Positions 1 through 7,221 of a DNA stretch of 20,120 nucleotides are shown here, piece after piece (positions within the stretch are counted from its first letter, which is position 1; every line of letters starts with the position of its first letter). The notes beneath the pieces were generated by a model, which was given only the letters and a program-made list of their open reading frames with translations, was not told the origin of the DNA and made no database searches. Position numbers and translations under genes: made by a program. Origin of the DNA: a virus; the IMG/VR virus record IMGVR_UViG_3300044911_001461, positions 1-20,120 of that record; one strand, 5' to 3'.

Positions 1-23
1 GTTCATTCTAATCAATTTATACC

Positions 24-212
24 ATGCAAAAGTTAAACGAAAAACAAGTATTGGTGCAAAACACCAAAACGGGCAAGCAGGTAATCTTGTCTAAGCATTT
101 CTTCGAGCGTCAAAAGGCATTGAAGAAAAACGGGTTCAGTGATTTCGAAATCGTTCCGAGCGTGTCCGCTACGACTGAGAAGCCAAAGAAGTCAAAAGAA
201 GTAACCGAGTAA
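24..212 (+). CDS. Small basic late protein, unknown function
   Basis: A 62-residue protein that I do not recognise. The N-terminal half alternates polar and hydrophobic residues (QVLVQNTKTGKQVILSK, residues 8-24), which looks like a small beta-rich fold. The C-terminal 15 residues are charged and probably disordered (EKPKKSKEVTE). It sits 25 nt upstream of the scaffold-like gene on the same strand, so it is probably a co-transcribed head-module gene. The ATG at 24 has an A/T-rich upstream region and no Shine-Dalgarno sequence, as expected in Bacteroidota. Function is open. Confidence 0.7.
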   Translation: MQKLNEKQVLVQNTKTGKQVILSKHFFERQKALKKNGFSDFEIVPSVSATTEKPKKSKEVTE

Positions 213-237
213 CAACCAAACCAAGTCAGCAACTATT

Positions 238-1062
238 ATGAGTAAAGCAATCGAATTTCTAAAACTTATGGGAGTACCAGAAGATGTGGTTACTTCAATC
301 GAATCTGCCGATGACCAAACAGACCTTTCCGGCTTTGTCGAATCGACCGAGACACACTTCACCAACTATTACAAAGAGCGTGTTAAGGACGAGATACACA
401 AGGCTGGAAAGGGTTCGGCTTATGCCGAGGCAAAGAACTTTGTTAAGAAGCAATTCGGATTAACCGAAGCGGAAATTAAAGAACTCGACTTTCAAGGCGT
501 GTTGAAATTAGTCAATGACCGCATCAGCGAGAAGTCAGGCAACAAAGAAGTATTAGAGCAACTGAACAACGCCAAGCAGACGATTATCGACTATGAAAAC
601 AAGGTCAAGGAGTTTGAGGAGAGCGTAATTCCCTCGATTAAATCCGAATCGGAAAACGCCATCAGGTCTTTCAAAGTAAATCAGGCAATTCAATCCGAGG
701 TGAGCAAACATCCTTTGATTGGTGCGAGCCAGTATGTCGTGCCGGGATTTACATCAGACTTCAACAAGAAGTACAAAGTCGATGTAGATGATTCAGGCAA
801 TGCCGTTGTAACTGATTTGAACGGGGCAAAGGTGTACGACAAGAATAAAAAGGAATTGACCTTGTCTGAACTAATCGTTTTGGAGGGTAAAGAAGCCAAG
901 ATATTCAAAGAGTCGAATGGCGACCCACAGCCACCGAAGCCGGGCAATCCAACGCCACCTGCACCAACGCCTGCACCTGCGAAGAATCAGGTCAGCAAGT
1001 GGCAACAAGAGCAGGCAGAACGAGTCGCTCAGATGAAACAGCGTGCCGGGCTTGCTGGCTAA
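238..1062 (+). CDS. Putative capsid scaffolding protein
   Basis: A 274-residue, highly charged and mostly helical protein directly upstream of the putative major capsid protein, the usual place for a scaffold. Residues 100-150 form a likely coiled coil (repeated EVLEQLNNAKQTI / YENKVKEFEESV pattern). Residues 229-249 are a Pro-rich linker (QPPKPGNPTPPAPTPAPA). The last 20 residues form a basic amphipathic helix (KWQQEQAERVAQMKQRAG), like the C-terminal capsid-binding helices of known phage scaffolds. Size, charge and position fit a scaffold that guides procapsid assembly and is then lost. I see no protease motif, so a fused maturation protease is unlikely. The assignment is inferred from architecture and neighbourhood. 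It is followed by an intrinsic terminator. Confidence 0.6.
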   Translation: MSKAIEFLKLMGVPEDVVTSIESADDQTDLSGFVESTETHFTNYYKERVKDEIHKAGKGSAYAEAKNFVKKQFGLTEAEIKELDFQGVLKLVNDRISEKSGNKEVLEQLNNAKQTIIDYENKVKEFEESVIPSIKSESENAIRSFKVNQAIQSEVSKHPLIGASQYVVPGFTSDFNKKYKVDVDDSGNAVVTDLNGAKVYDKNKKELTLSELIVLEGKEAKIFKESNGDPQPPKPGNPTPPAPTPAPAKNQVSKWQQEQAERVAQMKQRAGLAG

Positions 1063-1087
1063 AATTGATTCTATTCATCTGCAACGA

Positions 1088-1112
1088 AACCCGGCTTATG
1101 TCGGGTTTTTTG
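1088..1112 (+). terminator. Intrinsic terminator after scaffold-like gene
   Basis: AACCCGGC (1088-1095) pairs with GTCGGGTT (1100-1107): 8 bp including one G-T pair, with loop TTAT. A run of T follows directly (1106-1111). It starts 25 nt after the scaffold-like stop codon. The -33 element of the next promoter overlaps the T-run, so the capsid gene is transcriptionally separated from the upstream head genes. Confidence 0.85.
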
Positions 1113-1139
1113 TTTTATCGAATATTTTTTTTATCTTTG
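1109..1139 (+). promoter_or_regulatory. Bacteroidota-type promoter for the capsid gene
   Basis: TTTG at 1109-1112 and TATCTTTG at 1132-1139 are separated by 19 nt. This matches the known Bacteroidota primary-sigma pattern (TTTG near -33, TAnnTTTG near -7). Transcription should begin near 1145, giving a leader of about 105 nt before the capsid ATG at 1251. A dedicated promoter fits the very high expression needed for the capsid protein. Confidence 0.75.
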
Positions 1140-1143
1140 TCAT

Positions 1144-1216
1144 GTCTGATGCCAATCAGGCTTAGGTGGCGACCTTCCGCATTAGGGTTATACCCTCGAA
1201 CCCATAAATGACGAGG
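1144..1216 (+). promoter_or_regulatory. Structured 5' leader of the capsid gene (hairpins plus possible pseudoknot)
   Basis: The leader contains a hairpin GTCTGAT/ATCAGGC (1144-1150 with 1155-1161, one G-T pair, loop GCCA) and a small hairpin AGGT/ACCT (1164-1167 with 1172-1175). An H-type pseudoknot is possible further down. Stem 1 is GGGTT (1185-1189) with AACCC (1199-1203). The loop segment CCTCG (1194-1198) pairs with CGAGG (1212-1216). Loop lengths of 4, 0 and 8 nt are typical of such knots. A competing hairpin AGGGT/ACCCT (1184-1188 with 1192-1196) excludes stem 2. The pairing is read from the sequence; a role in translation control or mRNA stability is inference. Confidence 0.55.
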
Positions 1217-1250
1217 TATTTCAAACGCAAACAATTCATTTTAATTTATC

Positions 1251-2282
1251 ATGTCATTTTCCGCAATTTGCCCGGCTATTAACGAGCAACTTTTGAACTT
1301 GGCTAACGAGCATACACCTGCCCTGAAATCTTCTCAGGTTGGTACGCTCCGTGCCGTATCTGACCAGTACAACAGATACAATGTAAACATCGTACCTTTG
1401 AACAGACAGAATGGTCAAATCAAAACCGTTCAGGTCATGTACCAAAAGCGTTCAACTATCAACGAGGTAACATCCACCGTTGATTCTTGTTTGAACGGAC
1501 CATTCGATGAAAGCGACAACTTCGCTGAGAACATCACTATCGGATTTCAAGCCGGTCAGCAATTCAAGTACACGGAAGAGAACATTCGTGAACTTTGCGA
1601 AGGTCGTAACTCTTGGGTGACCAAAGACATTGCTAATCGTCTTGATGCTATGCGTCAGTACATCAACAACGACATCATCACCGAGATGATTGCCAACGCT
1701 GGTAACTACGCTGGTGGTACTAACTCTGGTACTACTCCTGCTGCATTGAACTTACTCGACCCAATCGCAACAGGCGGTATCACTGTAGGTAACTACATCG
1801 GCGAGGCTACAATGTTAAACGCATTGAGCGATGCCCGTGTGTCTGGTCTGCCAATGGCAATCGGTAACGGTGACCTCCGTACCTACACCAAGATGCAAAA
1901 AATCGGATGTTGCAACAACGGCGGTATCGACATGATGCAGGCTGGTCAGTTTGCTTATTTCGAAGATGACCAATTGACAACTGCTCTTGCTAACAACAAC
2001 TTCTATGTGTTAGAGGCAGGTGCATTGCAGTTCATCCCAGTACCGTTTTACTTGGGCGAATACGAAACATTGACCGAGACAGAAACTCGCTCGACCATCG
2101 TTGACCCATTAATTCCCGGATTGGTTTATGACTTCAAAATCTACAAGCCACAAGGTTGTGACGAATGGAATGCTCAGTTGTCACTTCACTACGCTATCTC
2201 TGCCCTTTACAACAACAACTACCGCACTGGTGACCCATTGTTGGGTGTAAATGGTATCTTCCAATTCAACGCCGCTACCTAA
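1251..2282 (+). CDS. Putative major capsid protein
   Basis: A 343-residue protein with its own promoter and structured leader, directly after the scaffold-like gene. No signal peptide or transmembrane segment. Residues 110-150 hold a charged helix (NIRELCEGRNSWVTKDIANR, then DAMRQYINNDIITEMI) followed by a Gly/Asn/Thr-rich stretch, resembling the spine helix and P-domain region of HK97-fold capsid proteins. The C-terminal half is beta-rich. Codon use is visibly smoother than in neighbouring genes (many GGT, AAC, GAC, TAC codons), as expected for a very highly expressed protein. The start at 1251 is the first ATG after the leader; the region before it is A/T-rich with no Shine-Dalgarno. Assignment rests on position, size and expression signals, not on a database match. 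Confidence 0.75.
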   Translation: MSFSAICPAINEQLLNLANEHTPALKSSQVGTLRAVSDQYNRYNVNIVPLNRQNGQIKTVQVMYQKRSTINEVTSTVDSCLNGPFDESDNFAENITIGFQAGQQFKYTEENIRELCEGRNSWVTKDIANRLDAMRQYINNDIITEMIANAGNYAGGTNSGTTPAALNLLDPIATGGITVGNYIGEATMLNALSDARVSGLPMAIGNGDLRTYTKMQKIGCCNNGGIDMMQAGQFAYFEDDQLTTALANNNFYVLEAGALQFIPVPFYLGEYETLTETETRSTIVDPLIPGLVYDFKIYKPQGCDEWNAQLSLHYAISALYNNNYRTGDPLLGVNGIFQFNAAT

Positions 2283-2288
2283 TCGGTA

Positions 2289-2729
2289 ATGGTTCTTAAT
2301 TGGACAGACAAAACGGTAAACATCCGGGTGGCTTATGTCACTCGGATGGTTGCTGACACACTCGAAGGACAGGGGTATCATATCCGTATGTTGCCCCTGC
2401 CCAACGAGGGTCAGTTTAAGGCGTTATGCAAGGCTGGAAAGGATTTGAAGAAATACAATGTCGCACGCATTGACGCTGGTATGTGGGCGGTCACACCTGA
2501 ATTTAATGTACCTGTTGTTGATAAAACTTGGAACGGATTACACGATGGCTCAGGCGTTTATTTCACGCTACATTGGTACAACTCGATTCACATTAAAGAG
2601 TTCTTGCCTGACGAGTTGTTTGACAAGATATACGAACTCGCAACGGCTCAGGGCAAGTCAGTTGAGGTGTTGCATAACAAAGAATATTCTGTAATCTACC
2701 TATATGAACCTGATAAACTGCCTGCGTAA
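2289..2729 (+). CDS. Late protein of unknown function
   Basis: 146 residues starting 6 nt after the capsid gene, so translated from the same transcript. It is an alternating alpha/beta sequence with a short aromatic motif (YFTLHWYNSIHIKEFLP, about residues 91-107). No transmembrane segment or catalytic motif is apparent. The last 26 nt overlap the start of the next gene, which suggests translational coupling. Position between capsid and neck genes suggests a head-decoration or head-completion role, but I do not recognise the family. Confidence 0.75.
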   Translation: MVLNWTDKTVNIRVAYVTRMVADTLEGQGYHIRMLPLPNEGQFKALCKAGKDLKKYNVARIDAGMWAVTPEFNVPVVDKTWNGLHDGSGVYFTLHWYNSIHIKEFLPDELFDKIYELATAQGKSVEVLHNKEYSVIYLYEPDKLPA

Positions 2730-3699
2730 TATCATCGGGTCTAACAATCCGCAATGGAATGTGCCGAGTGACTTCAATCTTTATGTTGAGTCATTGCCCG
2801 GTCTTAGCCGTGCGGATATTGTTGCAATGGCAGATAGCGACTATCAAACTACGGGCGATTTCATTCAGGACAAAGTAAGTTTTGCAATGAATATGGTCGT
2901 GGCTGAATTGTCGCAATGGATTATTCAGGACTTTCGCCAGAATAGCGTCTTAGACCGCATGAAAGCGGGTAAGTACCCGACTGGGGTGATTGCATACAAT
3001 ACGCCTCAACCGCTTAACAGAGGCATCAAATTTACCCGTAGGAAGAATGATGAATACGGATTGTTAGTTATTCCATATGTCAAAGTATTAGTTAATAATT
3101 CAGGGTTAAATACCATAACAATAACCGACAATATCGGTCAGGTTAAGAGTGTTAATTTTACTGCCATTGGTGGTATTCCAACCGAGGTAAATGTTGACTT
3201 CATCACCGATGGTGGCGAGGCGTATCTAACGCTTGATAACGCAAGTCTTGCCACTGCTGAATTGAAAGTCGGCGGTTGTTGCAATCGCCCTTACAACGAA
3301 TCGAATGTCGGCTTATGGCGTGTGTCTGGTTGGGATGGTTCAAACGAGGTTGATAATACATTTGGCTTCATTGCAGAGGCTCAATATCAATGCGACCAAT
3401 CACAGATTGCTTGTATCTTCCGCAATAGCGTATCATTCCAGCAGGCGTGCTTATATCGCTTAGGCGTGGATTTGTTGGACGAGTTGATTAATACCGTCCG
3501 AGCCAATTCAAAGACGATACACAATAAAGAAGAAAAAATCGAACTGCGCGCTAAGTTTGAAAACGACTACGAACGCAGGATGGAGATATTAAGGGTTGAA
3601 GCGAGAACAATGCTATCACGCCCCAGAACGAATTGCATCGCTTGTAACGGTACAAGATATGCAGAAACTCAAAGACAATCCAAAGGATATTACCGATGA
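2704..3699 (+). CDS. Putative structural protein with C-terminal CxxC
   Basis: A 331-residue protein I cannot place in a named family. Residues 1-85 are helical. A beta-rich middle follows (about 125-215, with GLLVIPYVKVLVNNSGLNT). A Cys-containing region covers about 192-250 (GGCCNRPYN). The C-terminal part is a charged helix (about 255-310) ending with a Cys pair (NCIACNG). It begins inside the end of the preceding gene and its TGA overlaps the ATG of the next, so it belongs to a tightly packed late operon. Size and position fit a head-tail connector or neck protein, by inference only. Confidence 0.75.
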   Translation: MNLINCLRNIIGSNNPQWNVPSDFNLYVESLPGLSRADIVAMADSDYQTTGDFIQDKVSFAMNMVVAELSQWIIQDFRQNSVLDRMKAGKYPTGVIAYNTPQPLNRGIKFTRRKNDEYGLLVIPYVKVLVNNSGLNTITITDNIGQVKSVNFTAIGGIPTEVNVDFITDGGEAYLTLDNASLATAELKVGGCCNRPYNESNVGLWRVSGWDGSNEVDNTFGFIAEAQYQCDQSQIACIFRNSVSFQQACLYRLGVDLLDELINTVRANSKTIHNKEEKIELRAKFENDYERRMEILRVEARTMLSRPRTNCIACNGTRYAETQRQSKGYYR

Positions 3700-3827
3700 A
3701 AAATCAAATGCTTCCAATGTATGCAGGTTGTTCAACTTGCGGTGGGTCTCGCCCACAACCAAGACCAAGCACAGGCAGACCTGCACCAAGACCGGGAACG
3801 GTTAGGATTCCCGGCATCAAACGCTAA
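3696..3827 (+). CDS. 43-residue Pro/Arg-rich micro-protein with CxxC
   Basis: A small gene whose ATG overlaps the TGA of the previous gene (ATGA at 3696-3699) and which ends 3 nt before the next ATG at 3831. The peptide begins MKNQMLPMYAGCSTCGGSRP and continues as a Pro/Arg/Gly-rich basic tail ending RIPGIKR. The CSTC pair could bind metal or form a disulphide, and it echoes the CIAC pair at the end of the preceding protein. No transmembrane segment. The overlap and exact fit between neighbours are the main evidence that it is translated. Confidence 0.7.
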   Translation: MKNQMLPMYAGCSTCGGSRPQPRPSTGRPAPRPGTVRIPGIKR

Positions 3828-3830
3828 GTC

Positions 3831-4082
3831 ATGGGCAAGATAAAACCAAGTTCAGCAAAGGGCAAGAAGTGGTCTGTTGAAGTCGGTGGCAAAGTATATC
3901 ATGCTGGCGATGATAACGCCAAGGTCAGTCCCGGAACGCCACGAGGTGATGCGTATTGTGCAAGGTCGATGAAGATACCCGGTTCAGGCGTACCGAATAA
4001 ACTCGCTCGGCAGATGTGGGGTTGTGTTGGGTCGAAGTCAGTAGCGAGCAAAGCAAAGAAAATTGGAGATAATTTTAAATAA
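3831..4082 (+). CDS. Small conserved-looking phage protein
   Basis: 83 residues, basic. It begins with a Lys/Ser-rich stretch (MGKIKPSSAKGKKWSVEVGG), then a short beta hairpin and a motif DAYCARSMKIPG, and ends with LARQMWGCVGSKS. I recall similar small proteins with an 'YCARS ... MW.C.GKKS' pattern in late regions of Bacteroidota phages, but with no established function. Two Cys residues (43 and 65 approximately) might pair. It starts 3 nt after the preceding micro-gene and ends 8 nt before the holin-like gene. Confidence 0.7.
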   Translation: MGKIKPSSAKGKKWSVEVGGKVYHAGDDNAKVSPGTPRGDAYCARSMKIPGSGVPNKLARQMWGCVGSKSVASKAKKIGDNFK

Positions 4083-4090
4083 TAACGATT

Positions 4091-4348
4091 ATGAGCAAAT
4101 TGACTTTTGGGCAAATGTCCGCCCCGACTCCGTTATGGGCGAAGAAAATCCGCAACACAGCATTGAAAGTGGGCGGTGCGTTAGTATTGATTGGCGGGGC
4201 GATTGTGGCTCTGCCTGTATCACTTCCGGCATCAGTCGTGACGATTGCGACAAATGCAGTCATCTATGGGGGGAGTCTGACTACTCTTGTTAGTGCGATA
4301 TCGCAGGCGTTTGGAGTTGAGGAGAAAACAAACGAAGAAATTATATAA
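4091..4348 (+). CDS. Putative holin
   Basis: 85 residues with a soluble amphipathic N-terminus (about 1-24, containing APTPLWAKKIRN), a first hydrophobic segment (about 25-48, VGGALVLIGGAIVALPVSL), a short turn, a second hydrophobic segment (about 49-72) and a charged tail EEKTNEEII. Two membrane segments, small size and a charged C-terminus fit holins, which form lesions in the inner membrane at lysis time. The adjacent DUF5675-like gene could be the lytic partner. The holin label is inferred from topology and neighbourhood; any small phage membrane protein remains possible. Confidence 0.55.
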   Translation: MSKLTFGQMSAPTPLWAKKIRNTALKVGGALVLIGGAIVALPVSLPASVVTIATNAVIYGGSLTTLVSAISQAFGVEEKTNEEII

Positions 4349-4351
4349 TCC

Positions 4352-4501
4352 ATGCCACTCAAAAAAGGTTACTCGCAAAAGACAATATCCTCGAACATCA
4401 AGACCGAGATGAAAAGTGGAAAGCCACAAAAACAAGCAGTTGCAATCGCTTTATCAGTCGCTTCAAAGGCTAAATCTGCTCGAAAAGGCAAGAAGAAGTA
4501 A
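4352..4501 (+). CDS. 49-residue Lys-rich micro-protein (KQAVAIALS motif)
   Basis: Begins 3 nt after the holin-like stop and ends 1 nt before the next ATG. The peptide starts MPLKKGYSQKTISSNIKTEM and has the motif GKPQKQAVAIALSVASKAKS followed by a KGKKK tail. Short basic proteins with a 'KQAvAIAls.A' motif are common in phage structural regions; their function is not known to me. Strongly cationic, so binding to DNA or RNA is possible. This gene also settles the start of the next one: an upstream in-frame start of the DUF5675-like gene would overlap it almost completely. Confidence 0.75.
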   Translation: MPLKKGYSQKTISSNIKTEMKSGKPQKQAVAIALSVASKAKSARKGKKK

Positions 4502-4502
4502 A

Positions 4503-4931
4503 ATGAAGAAAGACAACTTGGAGTTACACCTCGAAAGGGATATAATGCTACCCAATCGCACATTGGGCAAGTTGTCTATTAATGGCGTTCATGAATGTTT
4601 TATTTGCGAGGATGCGGTTCGACCACAAAAGGTTCAAGGCATGACGGCTATTCCAGCAGGGCGGTATGAGATTGTAATAACTCTATCAAACCGCTTCAAG
4701 CGGGAACTGCCACTGCTTTTGAATGTGCCGAACTACGCAGGCATTCGTATTCATTCAGGCAACACCGAGGCACATACAGAGGGTTGTTTATTGCCCGGTC
4801 GCACTCGAAACGATACGGGCGTGTTCAGTTCCATTCCTGCCACCAACGATTTAATTCTTAAGATTCGCAAAGCATTAACCGAGGGGCGCAAGGTCTTTAT
4901 CACGATTGTCAATGGCAAACCTAACGCCTGA
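4503..4931 (+). CDS. DUF5675-like protein, possible cell-wall enzyme
   Basis: 142 residues. The pattern AIPAGRYEIVI (about 49-59), then IRIHSGNTEAHTEGCLLPG (about 81-99) matches what I remember of the DUF5675 family found in phages. The second motif, with His84, His91 and Cys95, recalls the H-x-G...GC signature of YkuD-type L,D-transpeptidases, which act on peptidoglycan through a catalytic Cys; that link is my inference. Next to a holin-like gene, a role in lysis or in cell-wall penetration is plausible. The ATG at 4503 is chosen because it lies 1 nt after the previous gene; an in-frame ATG at 4416 is rejected. No signal peptide. Confidence 0.7.
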   Translation: MKKDNLELHLERDIMLPNRTLGKLSINGVHECFICEDAVRPQKVQGMTAIPAGRYEIVITLSNRFKRELPLLLNVPNYAGIRIHSGNTEAHTEGCLLPGRTRNDTGVFSSIPATNDLILKIRKALTEGRKVFITIVNGKPNA

Positions 4932-6045
4932 GCAATTCGAGAAGGCTTTGAATAATGCAAAGCAGGCGTTGAATGCCAATATGGGGAAGATATTAATCAA
5001 CGCCACTAACTTGGGGTCGGCTGAGATGCAGACGAGGGTGTTTAATCGTGGCTTGACGACTGCGGGCAAACGGATGGAATACCGAAACGCCCCATCTAAC
5101 TACACCAATTTAAGGTTAGATGCTGGGTTACAAATCAGTTACAAAGATTTGACCTTTACGGGCAATTTGTTCTATTCGATGAACATTCTATCGACTGCCG
5201 AAAAAGAAGTCACCTACGGCTTTAATAATAGCGATACTGCCCAGATTGCCGAATGGCAACAGACAAGCGATAAACAAGTCAATGAGCCTATCTTTGAACT
5301 GAACGAAAAAGAAAAGGCAAAGATGGAAAAGCAGATGGCTCTCGATGCCTATGCTATCTTGCAAAGTGCGATTGATAATTTTCCAAGCGTGCCGACCGCA
5401 AAAACAATTCAAAAGCGTGATGCCGTTTCGAAGTCTATAAGTCGCCAACAGCAGAAGAAAGCCAAGCGAAGAAAGTTTGAACGGAAGCAAGCGTTGAAGA
5501 AAAAAGCACAACAGGCACAGGTCAGTTATGCAAAAAAACAAACAAGACTTGAAATTCAGCAAAAAAGTCTCAACAAAACTAACCTTAAAACAAGTGAAGC
5601 AATTAAGAAAAAGCAGTCGGCAGAAAAGGCATTAAAAGCCAATCAATTTAGAAGAATTGACACTAAAAAGCGTGCCGATTATCTTCAAGGAGTTATTAAG
5701 CGAAAACAAGCCTATGCCGATGCTAATGCTCAAAAACTAAGCAAGTCAAGACCGGGTAGTAAGGCAAGCAAAGAGTACGCTCGTAAGTTGGCACAGCAGA
5801 AAAAAGAAATTGATATGGCTAAAAAAGCCTTATCAGAAGTTAAGCAGGTCAATCAATTAAAAAAGACAATAGCAACCAGTTCTAAGCAGTTGCAAAAATC
5901 GAGGGAGAAATATAAAACTCAAACAGCAAAGAGTAAGGCATACAAGAAAAAAGTGATGAAGAAAGAGCGGATAAAAAAAGTTGAACTCCGAGCCAAGCAA
6001 TTACGCATGGGAACTTACAAACCTAAAAAACGCAAGAAAAAATGA
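4912..6045 (+). CDS. Neck-like protein with long Lys-rich coiled-coil tail
   Basis: 377 residues from ATG 4912 (a TTG two codons upstream is also possible), overlapping the end of the DUF5675-like gene by 20 nt. Residues 1-100 look globular, with the segment ATNLGSAEMQTRVFNRGLTT then YTNLRLDAGLQISYKDLTF, a pattern like small tail-completion or neck proteins (gp10-like). After about residue 130 it becomes a long helical, extremely Lys/Arg-rich region rich in KKxxK heptad-like repeats, ending KPKKRKKK. This second part is a predicted coiled coil and could bind DNA. The two halves have very different composition, which suggests a fusion. The TGA overlaps the next ATG (ATGA). Function is inferred. 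Confidence 0.75.
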   Translation: MANLTPEQFEKALNNAKQALNANMGKILINATNLGSAEMQTRVFNRGLTTAGKRMEYRNAPSNYTNLRLDAGLQISYKDLTFTGNLFYSMNILSTAEKEVTYGFNNSDTAQIAEWQQTSDKQVNEPIFELNEKEKAKMEKQMALDAYAILQSAIDNFPSVPTAKTIQKRDAVSKSISRQQQKKAKRRKFERKQALKKKAQQAQVSYAKKQTRLEIQQKSLNKTNLKTSEAIKKKQSAEKALKANQFRRIDTKKRADYLQGVIKRKQAYADANAQKLSKSRPGSKASKEYARKLAQQKKEIDMAKKALSEVKQVNQLKKTIATSSKQLQKSREKYKTQTAKSKAYKKKVMKKERIKKVELRAKQLRMGTYKPKKRKKK

Positions 6046-6599
6046 CCTCAGAAACAATCCATATTATCTCCTCCATCCGTCAGCACATTGAGCAAAACAA
6101 TGTCATATTCCCGAGCGGATATGATTTTTGTTTTCGTGAACCTGATACGGGTTACATTTACCTCCGCAGGATGGACGACAACTCCGAGTTGGTGCGGTTT
6201 CCAAATATCGACACGAACGGGAATTTCTTTTATCTTAGATACGAGGAACTCGAGAAATCAACATTCCGCCCCATGCCTCGATTCGGATCGTGTCAGGAAC
6301 GCTTCGAGCAGTCGTTTACGCTTCGTGGCGTGTTTGTGTTTACTGGAAATAACCAATACGAGGTTGGCGACTATACGCTGAACACCATCATGGGGACTTA
6401 TATTCCCGACTTCCCCCAAGTCGATACTATCAAGGTCGATTTGGCATCAATCCAATACGATTATTTCAACTTCAATGACGAGGATACCGGCAATGAGTTA
6501 CGCTCGTATATGCCCGAGTTGCAATCCTTCGCCATTGATATAAATGTTATCTTTGCAAGAGAGTTTTCCGAATGTCGCAATCCTCCTGAACTAATATAA
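6042..6599 (+). CDS. Late protein of unknown function (neck/tail candidate)
   Basis: 185 acidic residues starting in an ATGA overlap with the Lys-rich gene. It contains several beta-like stretches: TGYIYLRRMDDNSELVRF near 38-55, then FTLRGVFVFTGNNQYEVGDY near 92-111 and VDTIKVDLASIQYDYFNF near 127-144. No transmembrane or catalytic motif. Its pairing with the preceding neck-like gene and its size suggest a tail-terminator or head-tail joining protein, but this is position-based only. Confidence 0.75.
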   Translation: MTSETIHIISSIRQHIEQNNVIFPSGYDFCFREPDTGYIYLRRMDDNSELVRFPNIDTNGNFFYLRYEELEKSTFRPMPRFGSCQERFEQSFTLRGVFVFTGNNQYEVGDYTLNTIMGTYIPDFPQVDTIKVDLASIQYDYFNFNDEDTGNELRSYMPELQSFAIDINVIFAREFSECRNPPELI

Positions 6600-6601
6600 A
6601 C

Positions 6602-6907
6602 ATGAACACATACAGCACACTTAATTTAGGCAATTTTCCGTCCAATCAGACGGCAATAACGCTTCCCGCAATGGTTTTCCCGTTCTCGGGTAATTTCGGC
6701 ATTGAGGCGTTGATAAACGGGCAATTCTATATCAATACATTGGCAGGCACAGCAGGCAATCCGATTGTATTGGTAAACGGCTATCCGAATGACGCAACGG
6801 TCATGGTTCGCATAAAATTGCCCGTAGCAAATCGAATTGATACGAACTCGTACATCAACGACCCAAGCGGTCATATCTGGTTTCAGTGGACGAATATACC
6901 CGCTTGA
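6602..6907 (+). CDS. Small beta-rich late protein, unknown function
   Basis: 101 residues, beginning 2 nt after the preceding stop. It is rich in Asn, Ile, Pro and small residues with alternating hydrophobic strands (TAITLPAMVFPFSGNFGIEA, then NPIVLVNGYPNDATVMVRIK), ending in an aromatic segment HIWFQWTNIPA. The pattern resembles an Ig-like or jelly-roll beta sandwich, which would suit a decoration or tail-surface protein. No signal peptide, no membrane helix. Family not recognised. Confidence 0.7.
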   Translation: MNTYSTLNLGNFPSNQTAITLPAMVFPFSGNFGIEALINGQFYINTLAGTAGNPIVLVNGYPNDATVMVRIKLPVANRIDTNSYINDPSGHIWFQWTNIPA

Positions 6908-6908
6908 T

Positions 6909-7220
6909 ATGTTTGACTTTGCGATAAATTTATTCGTCCTGCTGGCGTTCAGTTTTGCCGTATCATGCGTGTCCTATGCATTCGAAGTCTGGATACAGCC
7001 GGGGCATATCTTTCAAAGATATGGCAGATGGCTACAACAGCACCACGATAAGCATTGGTCAAAGCCATTAGGGCTATGCGTATTGTGCCAAAATGTTTGG
7101 CTGGAAGTGATTGCCTTCAACATTGCGTTAATCGCTCTGGGGCAGGTAGAATCGTCTTGGTGGATGGTGTTAGTTGCCCCGTTCGTGGGGAATGCTTGGT
7201 TACGGGTGGTGTTGAAATAA
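6909..7220 (+). CDS. Membrane protein with CxxC motif
   Basis: 103 residues with three hydrophobic segments at about 6-28, 62-80 and 83-102. Between the first and second lies a basic loop (FQRYGRWLQQHHDKHWSKPLG) followed by CVLCQNVWLE, a CxxC pair at 57/60. Such small 'PLGxCxxCxNxW' membrane proteins occur in phage late regions; the role is unknown to me, possibly lysis or superinfection control. The start is the ATG at 6909, one nt after the previous TGA; an in-frame ATG at 6837 would overlap the previous gene. The C-terminus VGNAWLRVVLK is duplicated as a ghost at 7489-7524. Confidence 0.75.
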   Translation: MFDFAINLFVLLAFSFAVSCVSYAFEVWIQPGHIFQRYGRWLQQHHDKHWSKPLGLCVLCQNVWLEVIAFNIALIALGQVESSWWMVLVAPFVGNAWLRVVLK

Positions 7221-7221
7221 A

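Noticed and set aside
4416-4502. Upstream in-frame ATG (4416) extending the DUF5675-like gene by 29 residues
   Set aside because: It would overlap the well-fitting 49-residue gene at 4352-4501, and the added residues do not resemble the family start.
5526-5540. Run of seven A in the Lys-rich gene as a programmed frameshift site
   Set aside because: The shifted frames end quickly, no stem or pseudoknot follows, and A-runs are expected in a Lys-rich gene.
5188-5562. Leftward open frame of 124 codons opposite the Lys-rich gene
   Set aside because: It is the complement of Lys/Gln codons, which gives Phe/Leu-rich nonsense with membrane-like look; no overlap logic or upstream signal.
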